A stretch of 40,625 nt of DNA from Bacteroidaceae bacterium (lineage in GTDB: Bacteria > Bacteroidota > Bacteroidia > Bacteroidales > Bacteroidaceae). The notes under the pieces are model-generated. The model searched no databases. It saw only the letters and a program-made list of their open reading frames with translations, and had not been told where the DNA came from. The position numbers and the translations under genes are program-made. The DNA lies in the NCBI GenBank assembly GCA_017468985.1, contig JAFUHF010000072.1, positions 1-40,625 on the forward strand, in the 5' to 3' direction. Positions 17,944 through 26,750 of this stretch are shown here, piece by piece (within the stretch, counting starts at the first letter, position 1; each line of letters opens with the position of its first letter).

Positions 17944-17951
17944 TAACTTTG
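17944..17951 (+). promoter_or_regulatory. Minus-7 box (TAACTTTG) before the 18-kb relic gene
   Basis: TAACTTTG lies 60 bases before the first ATG of the frameshifted relic. The box appears intact although the gene is broken. Confidence 0.5.
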
Positions 17952-18011
17952 CCTTGCAGCCAAGGGAAATCCCCCCTGTTTAGACTATTAACCCATAAAA
18001 CCTATATCATC

Positions 18012-18665
18012 ATGCCATTTACTCCCACAAAAACAGCCGAGCAACTACAACGGCATGCGTAACACCGTAGGTGCTTTCCACCGGCTCCACATGGAGTATC
18101 TGCGCAACATCATCAACTCCGACGTAGACACCGAGGCCCTGAAGATCACCAGCGTACTGAGTAATATAAGGTGGCCATCAATACCCTTCAGAAGTGGATC
18201 AACGCCACCAAGGGCCTTAAAGCACACGGTCAGCGTCACCACCGCCGACAACTTTCGCGACAAGCTCATGACCTACATCACCACGAGCATATGCTATGCA
18301 CGCAATGCACGCATGCTGCCCAAGGAGAGCCAGCTCTACGCCGCTGCCCAGAAGCTGGCCCCGTGCTGAGCCCCTACAAGGGAGTGCCACGTCACGAAAT
18401 CAACAAGGAAACGGCCGAAATCACCGGCCTCCTGCAGCAGCTCGCCCCCCGAGACTATGAAGCAGGCCGTAGCCAGATGGACCTCACCCAGGCCGTGAAG
18501 GAACTCGACGAGCAGAACAAGAGCATTCAGGAGGCCATCGACAAGCGCAAGTCCGAGAAGGCCATCCGCATTGAAGACCGCAGCGAACTTTCGTCCGATG
18601 AGCTTTACAAGTACATCTGCCAGATCTACGACGAACTGCTGCTCCACATCAATGCCGCGCCGTAA
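18012..18665 (+). pseudogene. Frameshifted relic, possibly of the Bacteroidales DUF6261 family
   Basis: A continuous protein of about 215 residues can be followed only by switching frames. The first ATG frame stops at 18060. NYNGMRNTVGAFHRLHMEYL then continues in a second frame to about 18160. VAINTLQKWINATKGLK is in a third stretch from 18171. TVSVTTADNFRDKLMTYITTS runs from about 18228 in the second frame to a stop at 18367. LSPYKGVPRHEINKETAEI returns to the third stretch and ends at 18665. The last shift is cured by one added G in ccgtgctg, giving APVLSPYK. At least four frame changes make this a decayed gene. The helical, tandem-like composition resembles DUF6261 proteins, but that family call is tentative. 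Confidence 0.7.
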
Positions 18666-18721
18666 ACGGAGTGGAAACTCCGGGCAGCGAGAATGAGTAA
18701 GTTTTCCTTAAAGAATATCCA

Positions 18722-18778
18722 CATGCAAGCCTGCATGAAGCAAAAACAAGACAGAATTCCGCCATGCACATCTGCATG
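18722..18778. repeat. Pair of CATGCA-N4-TGCATG palindromes
   Basis: Two 16-base palindromes, 18722-18737 and 18763-18778, share the arms CATGCA and TGCATG with different 4-base centres. Their centres are 41 bases apart, close to four turns of DNA. They lie between the relic gene and the small overlapping ORFs, so they could be operator half-sites or RNA hairpins. Confidence 0.5.
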
Positions 18779-18812
18779 AGCTGGGAAAAAACATCTGATA
18801 CTCACATATCCA

Positions 18813-18917
18813 ATGAAGATAGTAATGGCGCGGAAGTATATCATATACACCTTAGAAATAAATCTACGGTTCTTCATTCTAATTATCGGAATTGATCTAT
18901 TAGAAACGGAAGAATGA
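18813..18917 (+). CDS. Possible 34-residue hydrophobic peptide
   Basis: A small frame starts MKIVMARKYIIYTL and has a hydrophobic core (FFILIIGIDLL) that could cross or lie on a membrane. Its stop TGA overlaps the next ATG as ATGA, a common sign of translational coupling. I do not recognise the sequence. No clear promoter box precedes it, apart from the paired palindromes 35-90 bases upstream. The overlap is the main reason to list it. Confidence 0.35.
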   Translation: MKIVMARKYIIYTLEINLRFFILIIGIDLLETEE

Positions 18918-19138
18918 CTTCTATATGGGTATCGAATACTCCTGCACCTAAAATTACCTCAGCAAAACAGGTGGGAACAGAATCAGTATCCGACGCCACC
19001 TCCGCTGAAACCCAAAGCAGGAAGTTTAAGCCAAAGATGCCAGCCAAGGTCGATGCTCCTAAGGGCAGAGTAGTAGGAATTAAGCCTGAATATGCAGACC
19101 TAATGAAAGAAGGATTGCAGAAAAGCATCAGAAAATAG
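18914..19138 (+). CDS. Small hypothetical protein, 74 residues
   Basis: The protein is basic and rich in Ser, Thr, Ala and Lys in its first half, with a more ordered end (VVGIKPEYADLMKEGLQKS). There is no signal peptide or known motif. Its ATG overlaps the stop of the 34-residue frame, and it ends just before a GC-rich hairpin (19144-19161) and a strong terminator. The position between terminator and start overlap supports a real gene; the function is unknown. Confidence 0.45.
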   Translation: MTSIWVSNTPAPKITSAKQVGTESVSDATSAETQSRKFKPKMPAKVDAPKGRVVGIKPEYADLMKEGLQKSIRK

Positions 19139-19143
19139 AGTAA

Positions 19144-19220
19144 GGGCGGCACACGCCGCCCAACTTACAACAAAGAAATGCTCCACGATGGTCATATCCA
19201 CTATCGCGGAGCATTTTTAT
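19144..19220 (+). terminator. Double hairpin terminator after the small ORFs
   Basis: GGGCGGC-ACAC-GCCGCCC (19144-19161) is followed by a 14-base stem (AAATGCTCCACGAT at 19176-19189 with its imperfect complement at 19203-19216) running into TTTTT. The second hairpin is a classic intrinsic terminator. Confidence 0.8.
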
Positions 19221-19238
19221 TGCCATTCTGTTTTTCCC

Positions 19239-19634
19239 TCACCACAAAAGCCAGCGGCCATCGTGACGGCAGAGGGGGAGTACGACGTTTTCCTTGCGGC
19301 CGTCGGCAAAGGTGAGCTTCAGAAACACGTGGGCCACTCTGCCGCTGTCTTGCAGCTCAGCCTTGGTGGCCTCCACGGCCGAGGGACGCGAATCCTGCGG
19401 CAGCTCCTCCATCATCTGGCGCAGGAGGCGCAGGCGGAGCTCCCGATAGTCGGCATCAATGTCCTGACAGGAAAGCATGGAACGCACCACGGCGTCATAC
19501 TCGCCTCGTTGCAGCATTTCCACATACCTCACGGCAGCCCACTCGGGCTCGCGCGCCCACTTGGGGTGACGGGAGCAAGCCCCGACGAGCATCAGGGCAA
19601 CAAGCAGGAGCGGCAGACGAGGGAAGCGGAGCAT
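19239..19634 (-). CDS. Small lipoprotein, DUF4878-like
   Basis: The 131-residue protein starts MLRFPRLPLLLVALMLVGAC, a lipoprotein signal with lipobox VGAC, so it should be anchored to a membrane. The mature part (YVEMLQRGEYDAVVRSM, HVFLKLTFADGRKENVVLPL, DGRWLLW) resembles the NTF2-like DUF4878 family. The ATG at 19634 is chosen because longer versions run into the upstream der gene and lack a signal sequence at the start. It follows der by 13 bases and is probably the last gene of that operon. Function unknown. Confidence 0.7.
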   Translation of the reverse strand: MLRFPRLPLLLVALMLVGACSRHPKWAREPEWAAVRYVEMLQRGEYDAVVRSMLSCQDIDADYRELRLRLLRQMMEELPQDSRPSAVEATKAELQDSGRVAHVFLKLTFADGRKENVVLPLCRHDGRWLLW

Positions 19635-19647
19635 GGGCGGAAGGGCT

Positions 19648-20961
19648 CTACTTCTGACGGATGAAGATGCGGATAGGCGTACCGCTGAAGTCGAACTCCT
19701 CACGCAGCTTGTTTTCCAGGAAACGCAGATAGGGCTCCTTCACGTATTGTGGCAGGTTGGCATAGAAGATGAAGGTGGGCACCTGCGTTTCGGGCAGCTG
19801 CATGCAGTATTTTATCTTGATGTACTTCCCCTTCATGGAGGGCGGCGGCGTGGCCTCGATGAGGGGTAGCATGTATTCGTTGAGGTGGTGGGTGGTGATG
19901 CGGCGCTTGCGGTTGAGGTAGACGTTCTTGGCCGACTCCAGCACGCGGTAGATGTGCTGGTTGGTGAGCGCAGAGCCGAAGATGATGGGGAAGTCTACGA
20001 ACGGAGCCAGTCGGGAGCGGATGGCGCTCTCGTAGCTCTGGATGACCTGATTGGACTTTTCGGTCACGAGGTCCCACTTGTTGACAAAGACCACGAGATT
20101 CTTGAAGTTGCGCTGAACGATCTGGAAAATGTTCATGTCCTGCGACTCAATGCCGCGCTCGGCGTCGATGAGCAGGATGCAGACGTCGCTGTTCTCTATG
20201 GCGCGGATGGAGCGCATCACGGAGAAGTATTCTATGTCTTCGTTGACCTTGCCCTTCTTGCGGATGCCGGCCGTGTCAACCAGGTAGAAGTCGAAGCCGA
20301 ACTTGGTGTAGCGCGTATAGATGGAGTCGCGCGTAGTGCCGGCAATGTTGGTCACGATGTGGCGGTCTTCGCCAATGAAGGCATTGATGAGGCTGCTCTT
20401 GCCCACGTTGGGACGGCCCACGATGGCAAAGCGCGGAATGACGTCTTCCTCAGCCTCGTCCTTCTCCTCGGTGAAACGGGACACTACTTCGTCCAGCAGG
20501 TCGCCCGTGCCGCTGCCCGTAAGCGAGGAGATGCAGAAGGGCTCTCCCAACCCCAGACCGTAGAACTCAGCAGCGCCATAGCGCAGCTCGTTGTTGTCGG
20601 TCTTGTTGGCCACCACGATGACGGGCTTCGTGGAGCGGCGCAAGATGGAGGCCACCTGGCTGTCCAGGTCGGTAATACCGTTGTTCACGTCAACGAGAAA
20701 CAGGATGAGGTCGCACTCCTGAGTAGCAACGAGCACCTGCTTGCGGATTTCGTCCTCAAAAACGTCGTCGGAATTGACCACCCACCCCCCCGTGTCTACC
20801 ACGGAGAATTCCTTGCCGCACCACTCCACCTTGCCATACTGGCGGTCGCGCGTGGTACCGGCCTCATCGCTCACAATGGCGTGGCGCGTCTTGGTAAGGC
20901 GGTTGAAGAGCGTTGACTTGCCCACGTTGGGGCGTCCTACGATAGCTACTAAGTTTTCCAT
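19648..20961 (-). CDS. der: Ribosome-associated GTPase Der (EngA)
   Basis: This double-GTPase is needed for maturation of the large ribosomal subunit. The 437-residue protein starts [22 protein letters not shown] (first P-loop), has DTGGW, NKTDNNE, then a second GTPase domain with [27 protein letters not shown] and VNKWDLV, and ends with the KH-like domain ([21 protein letters not shown]). The ATG at 20961 starts the first domain directly, as in the family, so longer upstream forms were rejected. It lies 28 bases after era. Confidence 0.96.
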   Translation of the reverse strand: MENLVAIVGRPNVGKSTLFNRLTKTRHAIVSDEAGTTRDRQYGKVEWCGKEFSVVDTGGWVVNSDDVFEDEIRKQVLVATQECDLILFLVDVNNGITDLDSQVASILRRSTKPVIVVANKTDNNELRYGAAEFYGLGLGEPFCISSLTGSGTGDLLDEVVSRFTEEKDEAEEDVIPRFAIVGRPNVGKSSLINAFIGEDRHIVTNIAGTTRDSIYTRYTKFGFDFYLVDTAGIRKKGKVNEDIEYFSVMRSIRAIENSDVCILLIDAERGIESQDMNIFQIVQRNFKNLVVFVNKWDLVTEKSNQVIQSYESAIRSRLAPFVDFPIIFGSALTNQHIYRVLESAKNVYLNRKRRITTHHLNEYMLPLIEATPPPSMKGKYIKIKYCMQLPETQVPTFIFYANLPQYVKEPYLRFLENKLREEFDFSGTPIRIFIRQK

Positions 20962-20989
20962 TATTCTTAATACGCTTTGTTGTGTTCTG

Positions 20990-21874
20990 TTACTTCTGGT
21001 TATAGCCAAACTGCATGAGCCGCTTGTCAGAATTGCGCCATTCCTTATCCACCTTGACAAAGAGGCGGAGGAAGACTTTCTTGTCAAGGAACTTTTCCAG
21101 GGAGCGGCGCGCCTCGGTTGACACGCGCTTCAGGGCCACGCCCTGATGGCCAATGATGATGCCCTTCTGGCTCTCGTGCTCCACGTAGATGACGGCTTCA
21201 ATGCGGACCAGGCGGCCTTCTTCCTTGAACTGCTCCACCACGACCTCCACTGAATAGGGAATCTCCTTATCGTAATAGAGCAGTATCTTCTCGCGAATGA
21301 TTTCGGAGGCAAAGAAGCGCAGCGGCTTGTCCGTAAGCTGGTCTTCCTCAAAGTAGGGCGGATTTTCGGGCAGCAGTTCCTCAATGCGGCGAAGCACCTG
21401 GTCAACGTTGAACCTAGCCTTGGCCGAAACGGGGAAAATCTCTGCCTCGGGCAGCAGGGCATGCCACTTGTCTACGAGCTGCGTCAGGGCCTTCTGGTTG
21501 CTCAGGTCAATCTTGTTGATCACAACAAGCTTGGGCACCTTCAGATGCTGGACTTCAGAGAGAAAGTCTTCGTTCTTGGAACAGTCTTCAATGACGTCGG
21601 TAACGTAGACCAGCACATCCACGTCGGTAAGGGCCGTTTCGCTGAATGCACGCATGGATTCCTGCAGCTTATAGTTGGGCTTCAGCACCCCGAGTGTATC
21701 GGAAAAGACGATCTGCACATTCTCCTTGTTGAGAATGCCCATAATGCGGTGGCGCGTAGTCTGCGACTTAAACGTAGCAATGGAAATCCGTTCGCCCACG
21801 AACAGATTCATCAGCGTAGACTTACCCACGTTGGGGTTGCCCACGATGTTGACAAAACCAGACTTAAAACTCAT
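20990..21874 (-). CDS. era: GTPase Era
   Basis: Era binds 16S rRNA near its 3' end and assists small-subunit assembly. The 294-residue protein has the P-loop [17 protein letters not shown] in the G3 region, NKIDLS as G4, and a C-terminal KH domain with [19 protein letters not shown]. The start [12 protein letters not shown] at 21874 is the family's usual N-terminus; an upstream in-frame start would add 13 atypical residues. It follows fabH by 76 bases and precedes der. Confidence 0.96.
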   Translation of the reverse strand: MSFKSGFVNIVGNPNVGKSTLMNLFVGERISIATFKSQTTRHRIMGILNKENVQIVFSDTLGVLKPNYKLQESMRAFSETALTDVDVLVYVTDVIEDCSKNEDFLSEVQHLKVPKLVVINKIDLSNQKALTQLVDKWHALLPEAEIFPVSAKARFNVDQVLRRIEELLPENPPYFEEDQLTDKPLRFFASEIIREKILLYYDKEIPYSVEVVVEQFKEEGRLVRIEAVIYVEHESQKGIIIGHQGVALKRVSTEARRSLEKFLDKKVFLRLFVKVDKEWRNSDKRLMQFGYNQK

Positions 21875-21950
21875 TGCCTCATGAAAATAAATAAAACGCA
21901 CCTGACACTTCAACGGTGGAGATGCGTTTAAGTAAAAATTTTGTTATGGG

Positions 21951-22958
21951 CTATCTTAAATTACCATCGTAAGCCCAGGTCATGTAAGCCGCTCCCGAAA
22001 CGAGGCCGGCACCAAAGGCCGTAAAGATGAGCTTATCGCCCTTCTTGAGCTGCTTTTCATAATCCCAGAGCGCCAAGGGTAGCGTACCTGCACTGGTATT
22101 GCCGTAGCGCTGAATGTTGAGCATCACCTTGTCCATGGGCAACTCCAGGCGGTGCGCCACGGCCTCGATGATTCTGACATTGGCCTGATGGGGAATAACC
22201 CAAGCCAGATTGTCCTTATTCAAGCCGTTACGCTCGGCAATCTGAGCCGTGAGGTCGCTCATGGCCGTTACGGCATACTTGAACACCGTGCGACCCTCTT
22301 GATGGATATAGTGTAACTTGTTGTCTACCGTATAGTGCGAAGGAGGACATACAGAACCACCAGCCTTCAGGCAGAGATAAGGCATGCCCTTACCGTCAGT
22401 GCGCAAAATGGAGTCTTGCCATCCCAAGGATTCGTCCTCGGTAGGCTCTACCATCACGGCACCGGCACCATCGCCAAAGATGGGGCACGTAGCACGCTCG
22501 GTATAGTCCACAACGGACGACATCTTGTCTGCACCAATCACGATGATCCTCTTGTAACGCCCACTCTCAATCATGGACGTAGCCAGATCCATCGTGTATA
22601 GGAAACCGCAGCAGGCTGCCGATACATCGAAGGCAAAGGCGTTCTTCAGATCCAAGTGGCCCAAAACGACCGAAGCCGTGGAAGGGAAGTGATAGTCGGC
22701 AGTTGACGTAGTGACGATTACGGCGTCGATGGTATCGGGATTATACTGCATCTTCTGCATCAGCTCGTCAGCAGCCTTGCAGGCCATGAATCCCGTACCC
22801 AGTCCTTCCTCCTTGAGAATGCGACGTTCCTTTACACCAATTCTTGTCATTATCCATTCGTCGGTGGTATCTACCATTCTTGACAACTCATCGTTGTTCA
22901 AGATATAATCAGGCACATACCCACCCACCCCGGTAATGACTGCGTGGATTTTTCCCAT
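21951..22958 (-). CDS. fabH: Beta-ketoacyl-ACP synthase III
   Basis: The enzyme starts fatty acid synthesis by condensing acetyl-CoA (or branched primers) with malonyl-ACP. The 335-residue protein carries the catalytic triad: Cys116 in FDVSAACCGF, His in WVIPHQANVRI and Asn in RYGNTSAGTLP. The region GDGAGAVMVEP is also typical. It lies 16 bases after rpmF and before era, the order conserved in Bacteroidales. Confidence 0.95.
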   Translation of the reverse strand: MGKIHAVITGVGGYVPDYILNNDELSRMVDTTDEWIMTRIGVKERRILKEEGLGTGFMACKAADELMQKMQYNPDTIDAVIVTTSTADYHFPSTASVVLGHLDLKNAFAFDVSAACCGFLYTMDLATSMIESGRYKRIIVIGADKMSSVVDYTERATCPIFGDGAGAVMVEPTEDESLGWQDSILRTDGKGMPYLCLKAGGSVCPPSHYTVDNKLHYIHQEGRTVFKYAVTAMSDLTAQIAERNGLNKDNLAWVIPHQANVRIIEAVAHRLELPMDKVMLNIQRYGNTSAGTLPLALWDYEKQLKKGDKLIFTAFGAGLVSGAAYMTWAYDGNLR

Positions 22959-22974
22959 TATCTGATGAATATGC

Positions 22975-23166
22975 TTATTCTGCTATTACTTCTTCTTGAA
23001 CAACGGCCAGCTTACCCCTATAGTAGCCACATGCGCCACATACGGTATGGTAAACGTGCCATTCTCCGCAATTAGGACACTTAGCCAATGTTGGAGCAAC
23101 AGCCTTATCGTGGGTTCTTCTCTTAAGGGTTCTTGTCTTTGATTGTCTTCTTTTAGGATGTGCCAT
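22975..23166 (-). CDS. rpmF: 50S ribosomal protein L32
   Basis: The 63-residue protein starts MAHPKRRQSKTRTLKRRTHD and has paired cysteines (KCPNCGEW, VCGACGYY) that form the zinc site of the C-plus type. It sits between the DUF177 gene and fabH, a common arrangement in bacteria. Confidence 0.97.
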   Translation of the reverse strand: MAHPKRRQSKTRTLKRRTHDKAVAPTLAKCPNCGEWHVYHTVCGACGYYRGKLAVVQEEVIAE

Positions 23167-23195
23167 TTTCTTATTATGTTATTATATTTATATTT

Positions 23196-23648
23196 TCAAT
23201 CCTTGCTAATCAAGTATTCGCTCAGCCGACTCTCCATCTCGGCATCGCATTCGCCCTCAGCGTGGGCGGCGTGGATGGGAACCGAAAGCGCTGCATAGTC
23301 GTAGAAGAGCGTATTGAGATCGAGCAGAGGCTCACGTTCGCTGACAACAATCAGATCGCCTTTGTCGTCATCCTCATCACCCAACACTACTTTCAGCATC
23401 TCGTCTACCTTGACGGGAACCTGCAGATCGCTCAGACACCTGTCGCATGCTACTACCACATGTCCGTTCATCTTCAGGTTTACCTTGTAACTGCCATCAG
23501 TATCGTCTCTCCATACTCCAACTTCAGCATCTATCATTCCCCCATTAAGCAAGGGATGGTCGCTTTCGCTGAAGAAACTGGAATCCAAAGAATACTGATA
23601 CGTCTCCTTAACGGAGTGTATTTTCTTCAAATTGATCCTGTCTGGCAT
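23196..23648 (-). CDS. YceD/DUF177 family protein
   Basis: DUF177 proteins are usually encoded beside rpmF and are linked to 23S rRNA accumulation in some bacteria and plastids. The 150-residue protein shows the family's VVACDRCLSDLQVPV segment with paired cysteines and an acidic C-terminal half (GDEDDDKGDL, DYAALSVPIHAAH). The ATG at 23648 is chosen because an in-frame TTG at 23672 lies inside the TAACTTTG promoter box and would precede the likely transcript start. It heads the rpmF-fabH-era-der operon. Confidence 0.85.
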   Translation of the reverse strand: MPDRINLKKIHSVKETYQYSLDSSFFSESDHPLLNGGMIDAEVGVWRDDTDGSYKVNLKMNGHVVVACDRCLSDLQVPVKVDEMLKVVLGDEDDDKGDLIVVSEREPLLDLNTLFYDYAALSVPIHAAHAEGECDAEMESRLSEYLISKD

Positions 23649-23669
23649 ATCTTCTTTTATTTCGGCCTG

Positions 23670-23677
23670 CAAAGTTA
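23670..23677 (-). promoter_or_regulatory. Minus-7 box (TAACTTTG) that decides the DUF177 start
   Basis: On the reverse strand TAACTTTG ends 21 bases before the chosen ATG. Transcription would begin about 15 bases before that ATG, so the upstream TTG codon cannot be the start. The leader would be very short. Confidence 0.65.
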
Positions 23678-23715
23678 CGTTTTTTTATTTATATAACCAC
23701 CTTCTATACAGAAAA

Positions 23716-24891
23716 TCATTTTCTTAATTCTATTCTGAAGGTAGTACCTTTACCGATTTCGGAGTTTTTCACAAACACTCGACCTCGGTGATACTTCTCA
23801 ATAATGCGTCTAGCTAACGACAATCCGAGCCCCCACCCTCTCTGCTTGGTGGTGTAGCCAGGGGCAAATACGGTCTTAAACCTGTTTTTGGCAATGCCCT
23901 TTCCTGTGTCGGCCACCTCAATCACAACCATGTTGGTCAGCTCATGCATGGTGATGACAATCCGGCCGCGCCCATTCATGGCATCGATAGCATTCTTGCA
24001 TAGATTCTCTATCACCCACTCAAAGAGCGACTTGCTCAGCTTTATCATCACAGGAGTTGCCGGAAAATTGCAGAGAATCTTCACCTTGTCGGAACTCCTC
24101 ATTGTGATATAGTTCACCACGTGCCACAGCACTTCGTTCAGATTCTCTTCCTTCTCTTCAGGCTTCGAACCAATTTTGGAGAATCGCTCTGCAATCAGGT
24201 TCAGCCGGTCTACGTCCTTCCCCACCTCGTCTATCATGGGGTCAGTAGGATATGATTCCTTCATCATCTCTACCCACGCCATCAAGGAACTGATGGGTGT
24301 CCCCAACTGATGAGCTGTTTCTTTGGTCAATCCCACCCACACGCGGTTCTGTTCTGCGCGCTTCATGCTCAGGAGGGCAAAGAGCATAATCATGATAAAC
24401 ACAGCAGCCACACCTAACTGAATGTAGGGAAATATGGACAACTGGCGCAACAACACCGAATCGCCATAGAGAATCTCCAAGTAATCGTCAGAGAGGAGTT
24501 GCTCATCTGTTTCATCATAGTTGATATGAATACTGTATCCACTTTGGCGCAGTTTTACCACCTTATGAGCCAATTGTATGAGTGAATCCTCTGGAGTCTT
24601 GAACTTCAGGTTGATATTACGATAGGCCAATACGTCACCGCTACTGTCCAGTACCACGACTGGGATGGTGGTGTTATTCTCTATTACCTTCAGCACCAAT
24701 CGGAGGTCTGTATTTTCATCTGCCGTATTCAGAGAACGCATGGCATCAGCCCACACCTCCATTTTAGAACGTGCATCGGCTTCGAGATCGCGCACCAAAT
24801 ATTGTGAAAATACTAACGACACCACAGCGATGAAAATGGCCACCACTATCAGCACCCACTTGGTCTGCTTACTCTTGTCTATCCACTGCAT
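23716..24891 (-). CDS. Membrane-bound sensor histidine kinase
   Basis: The 391-residue protein has two membrane helices (about 12-30 and 156-175) around a small extracytoplasmic sensor region of about 125 residues, then a short HisKA-like segment with His194 in TKETAHQLGTPISSLM and an HATPase domain (ENLCKNAIDAM, VADTGKGIAKNR, GWGLGLSLARRI). The ATG at 24891 is preferred to a GTG at 24957. No response regulator is adjacent, so it is an orphan kinase here; it follows a phosphohexomutase gene and may share its transcript. Signal and partner unknown. Confidence 0.87.
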   Translation of the reverse strand: MQWIDKSKQTKWVLIVVAIFIAVVSLVFSQYLVRDLEADARSKMEVWADAMRSLNTADENTDLRLVLKVIENNTTIPVVVLDSSGDVLAYRNINLKFKTPEDSLIQLAHKVVKLRQSGYSIHINYDETDEQLLSDDYLEILYGDSVLLRQLSIFPYIQLGVAAVFIMIMLFALLSMKRAEQNRVWVGLTKETAHQLGTPISSLMAWVEMMKESYPTDPMIDEVGKDVDRLNLIAERFSKIGSKPEEKEENLNEVLWHVVNYITMRSSDKVKILCNFPATPVMIKLSKSLFEWVIENLCKNAIDAMNGRGRIVITMHELTNMVVIEVADTGKGIAKNRFKTVFAPGYTTKQRGWGLGLSLARRIIEKYHRGRVFVKNSEIGKGTTFRIELRK

Positions 24892-24977
24892 CTTACGTTG
24901 TCGTTGCTCCTCATATAATAAAAGAAGGTGGCGAATGCACCCTACGACACTCGCCACTTATTCATTTGCTGCTTTCT

Positions 24978-26723
24978 TTACAGCCCTATTGACTTCTTGA
25001 TGGCTTCTACCTTCTGGTCAGCCCGAGCTACAGTAGCCTCATAGTCTGCGGCACTTTGTAACTCATCACGCGTTTCGATGTAGAACTTGATTTTAGGCTC
25101 CGTTCCGGAAGGACGTATGCTTACGATTGTTCCATCAGCCGTGAACCACTGTATCACATTACTGGTTTCCGGCATCTGAATCGGCGTAGTCTTACCCTCG
25201 GCATCTGTAGCAGTGAGGGTCTTGAAGTCCTTTACCAGCGTAACGGGCGAACCAGCCAACTCTTTAACGGGTTGTGCACGGAATTCTTCCATCATGGCCT
25301 TGATCTCGTCAGCTCCGCTCTTGCCGGGCTTTACTACACTGATGGCTTTATTGTAGGCAAAGCCATACTCCTCATAAATGTCCATCAATACGTCGTAGAG
25401 CGTTTTACCCTGATCCTTTGCCCAAGCACAAATCTCTGCCAGAAGGGAACAAGCACTGACAGCGTCCTTATCACGGACAAAGTCAGCAGCCATGAAACCA
25501 TAGCTTTCTTCACCACCGCCAATGTACTTCTTCTTACCTTCATTAATACGGATCTCACGGGCAATCCACTTGAAGCCGGTATAGCAATCGAACATCTCAA
25601 TATGGTTCTTCTTTGCCACCTCTCTGATCAGATCGGTAGTCACAATAGTCTTCACGATGAATTCATTACCCTTCATCTGACCCTTAGCCTGGCGATTCCT
25701 TATAATATAATAAAGGAATATGAGGCAGGTTTGATTACCATTTATCAGGATCCATTCTCCTTTATCGTTCTTGCAGGCCATCCCCACTCTGTCGGCATCA
25801 GGATCACTGGCCATCACAATGTCTGCATCTATCTGTTTAGCCAGTTTCAGAGCTAATGTCAACGCCTCTGCATTCTCCGGATTGGGACTTACTACGGTAG
25901 GGAAGTTCCCATCCTTAATCATCTGTTCTGGTACGCAGTTCACATTCTCAAATCCCCACAAATTCAAGGATCGCGGAATCAGTTTCATTCCCGTACCATG
26001 AATAGGAGTATAAACGATGCTCAGATCCTTCTGTCGCTTGATACATTCTGGATCAATCGAAACGGTATGCACTGCCTCCAAATAGGCCTGATCTATTTCC
26101 TCACCCACAATGGTAATGAGTTCCTTATTACCTTCAAACTTGATGTCGGCTACATTCACTTTGTTAACCTCATCAATGATTCCCTTATCGTGAGGAGCCA
26201 AAACCTGTGCACCATCATCCCAATAAGCCTTATACCCGTTATATTCCTTCGGATTGTGACTCGCAGTGAGAATGATGCCACTCTGACAATGCAGATGACG
26301 AATGGCAAACGACATCTCAGGCGTAGGACGCATGTCATCGAACAGATAAACCTTGATGCCATTTGCTGAGAATATGTTGGCACACGTTTCAGCAAACAAC
26401 TGACTGTTGTTTCGACAATCATAGCCTATCACCACTGCAATGTCCTTTTTCCCTTCAAAACTCTTGTTGAGGTAATTGGCCAGCCCCTGAGTAGCGGCTC
26501 CTACGGTGTAAATATTCATACGGTTTGTACCTGGCCCCATGATGCCTCTCAACCCACCTGTTCCGAATTCCAGATTCTGATAAAAGGCATTTACGAGTTC
26601 GGTTTTATCTTCGCTGCAGAGCATTTGTTGGACGCCTCGCTTGGTTTCTTCATCATACAGAGGAGAGTCAAGCCATTTCTGCGCCTTTTCGGCACACTGC
26701 TGAATTAATTCTTCGTTTTCCAT
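24978..26723 (-). CDS. Phosphoglucomutase/phosphomannomutase
   Basis: This enzyme of the alpha-D-phosphohexomutase superfamily interconverts hexose 1- and 6-phosphates. The 581-residue protein shows the phosphoserine loop LTASHNPKEYNGYK (Ser155), the metal loop ASDPDADRVG, the sugar-specificity loop GGGEESYG and the phosphate-binding RPSGTEPKIKFY. The long form resembles PgcA-type phosphoglucomutases rather than the shorter phosphomannomutases; the exact sugar preference cannot be settled from sequence alone. It follows the C69 peptidase gene by 27 bases. Confidence 0.93.
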   Translation of the reverse strand: MENEELIQQCAEKAQKWLDSPLYDEETKRGVQQMLCSEDKTELVNAFYQNLEFGTGGLRGIMGPGTNRMNIYTVGAATQGLANYLNKSFEGKKDIAVVIGYDCRNNSQLFAETCANIFSANGIKVYLFDDMRPTPEMSFAIRHLHCQSGIILTASHNPKEYNGYKAYWDDGAQVLAPHDKGIIDEVNKVNVADIKFEGNKELITIVGEEIDQAYLEAVHTVSIDPECIKRQKDLSIVYTPIHGTGMKLIPRSLNLWGFENVNCVPEQMIKDGNFPTVVSPNPENAEALTLALKLAKQIDADIVMASDPDADRVGMACKNDKGEWILINGNQTCLIFLYYIIRNRQAKGQMKGNEFIVKTIVTTDLIREVAKKNHIEMFDCYTGFKWIAREIRINEGKKKYIGGGEESYGFMAADFVRDKDAVSACSLLAEICAWAKDQGKTLYDVLMDIYEEYGFAYNKAISVVKPGKSGADEIKAMMEEFRAQPVKELAGSPVTLVKDFKTLTATDAEGKTTPIQMPETSNVIQWFTADGTIVSIRPSGTEPKIKFYIETRDELQSAADYEATVARADQKVEAIKKSIGL

Positions 26724-26750
26724 TTTTCTTTGAGCTATGAATTAATGTAT

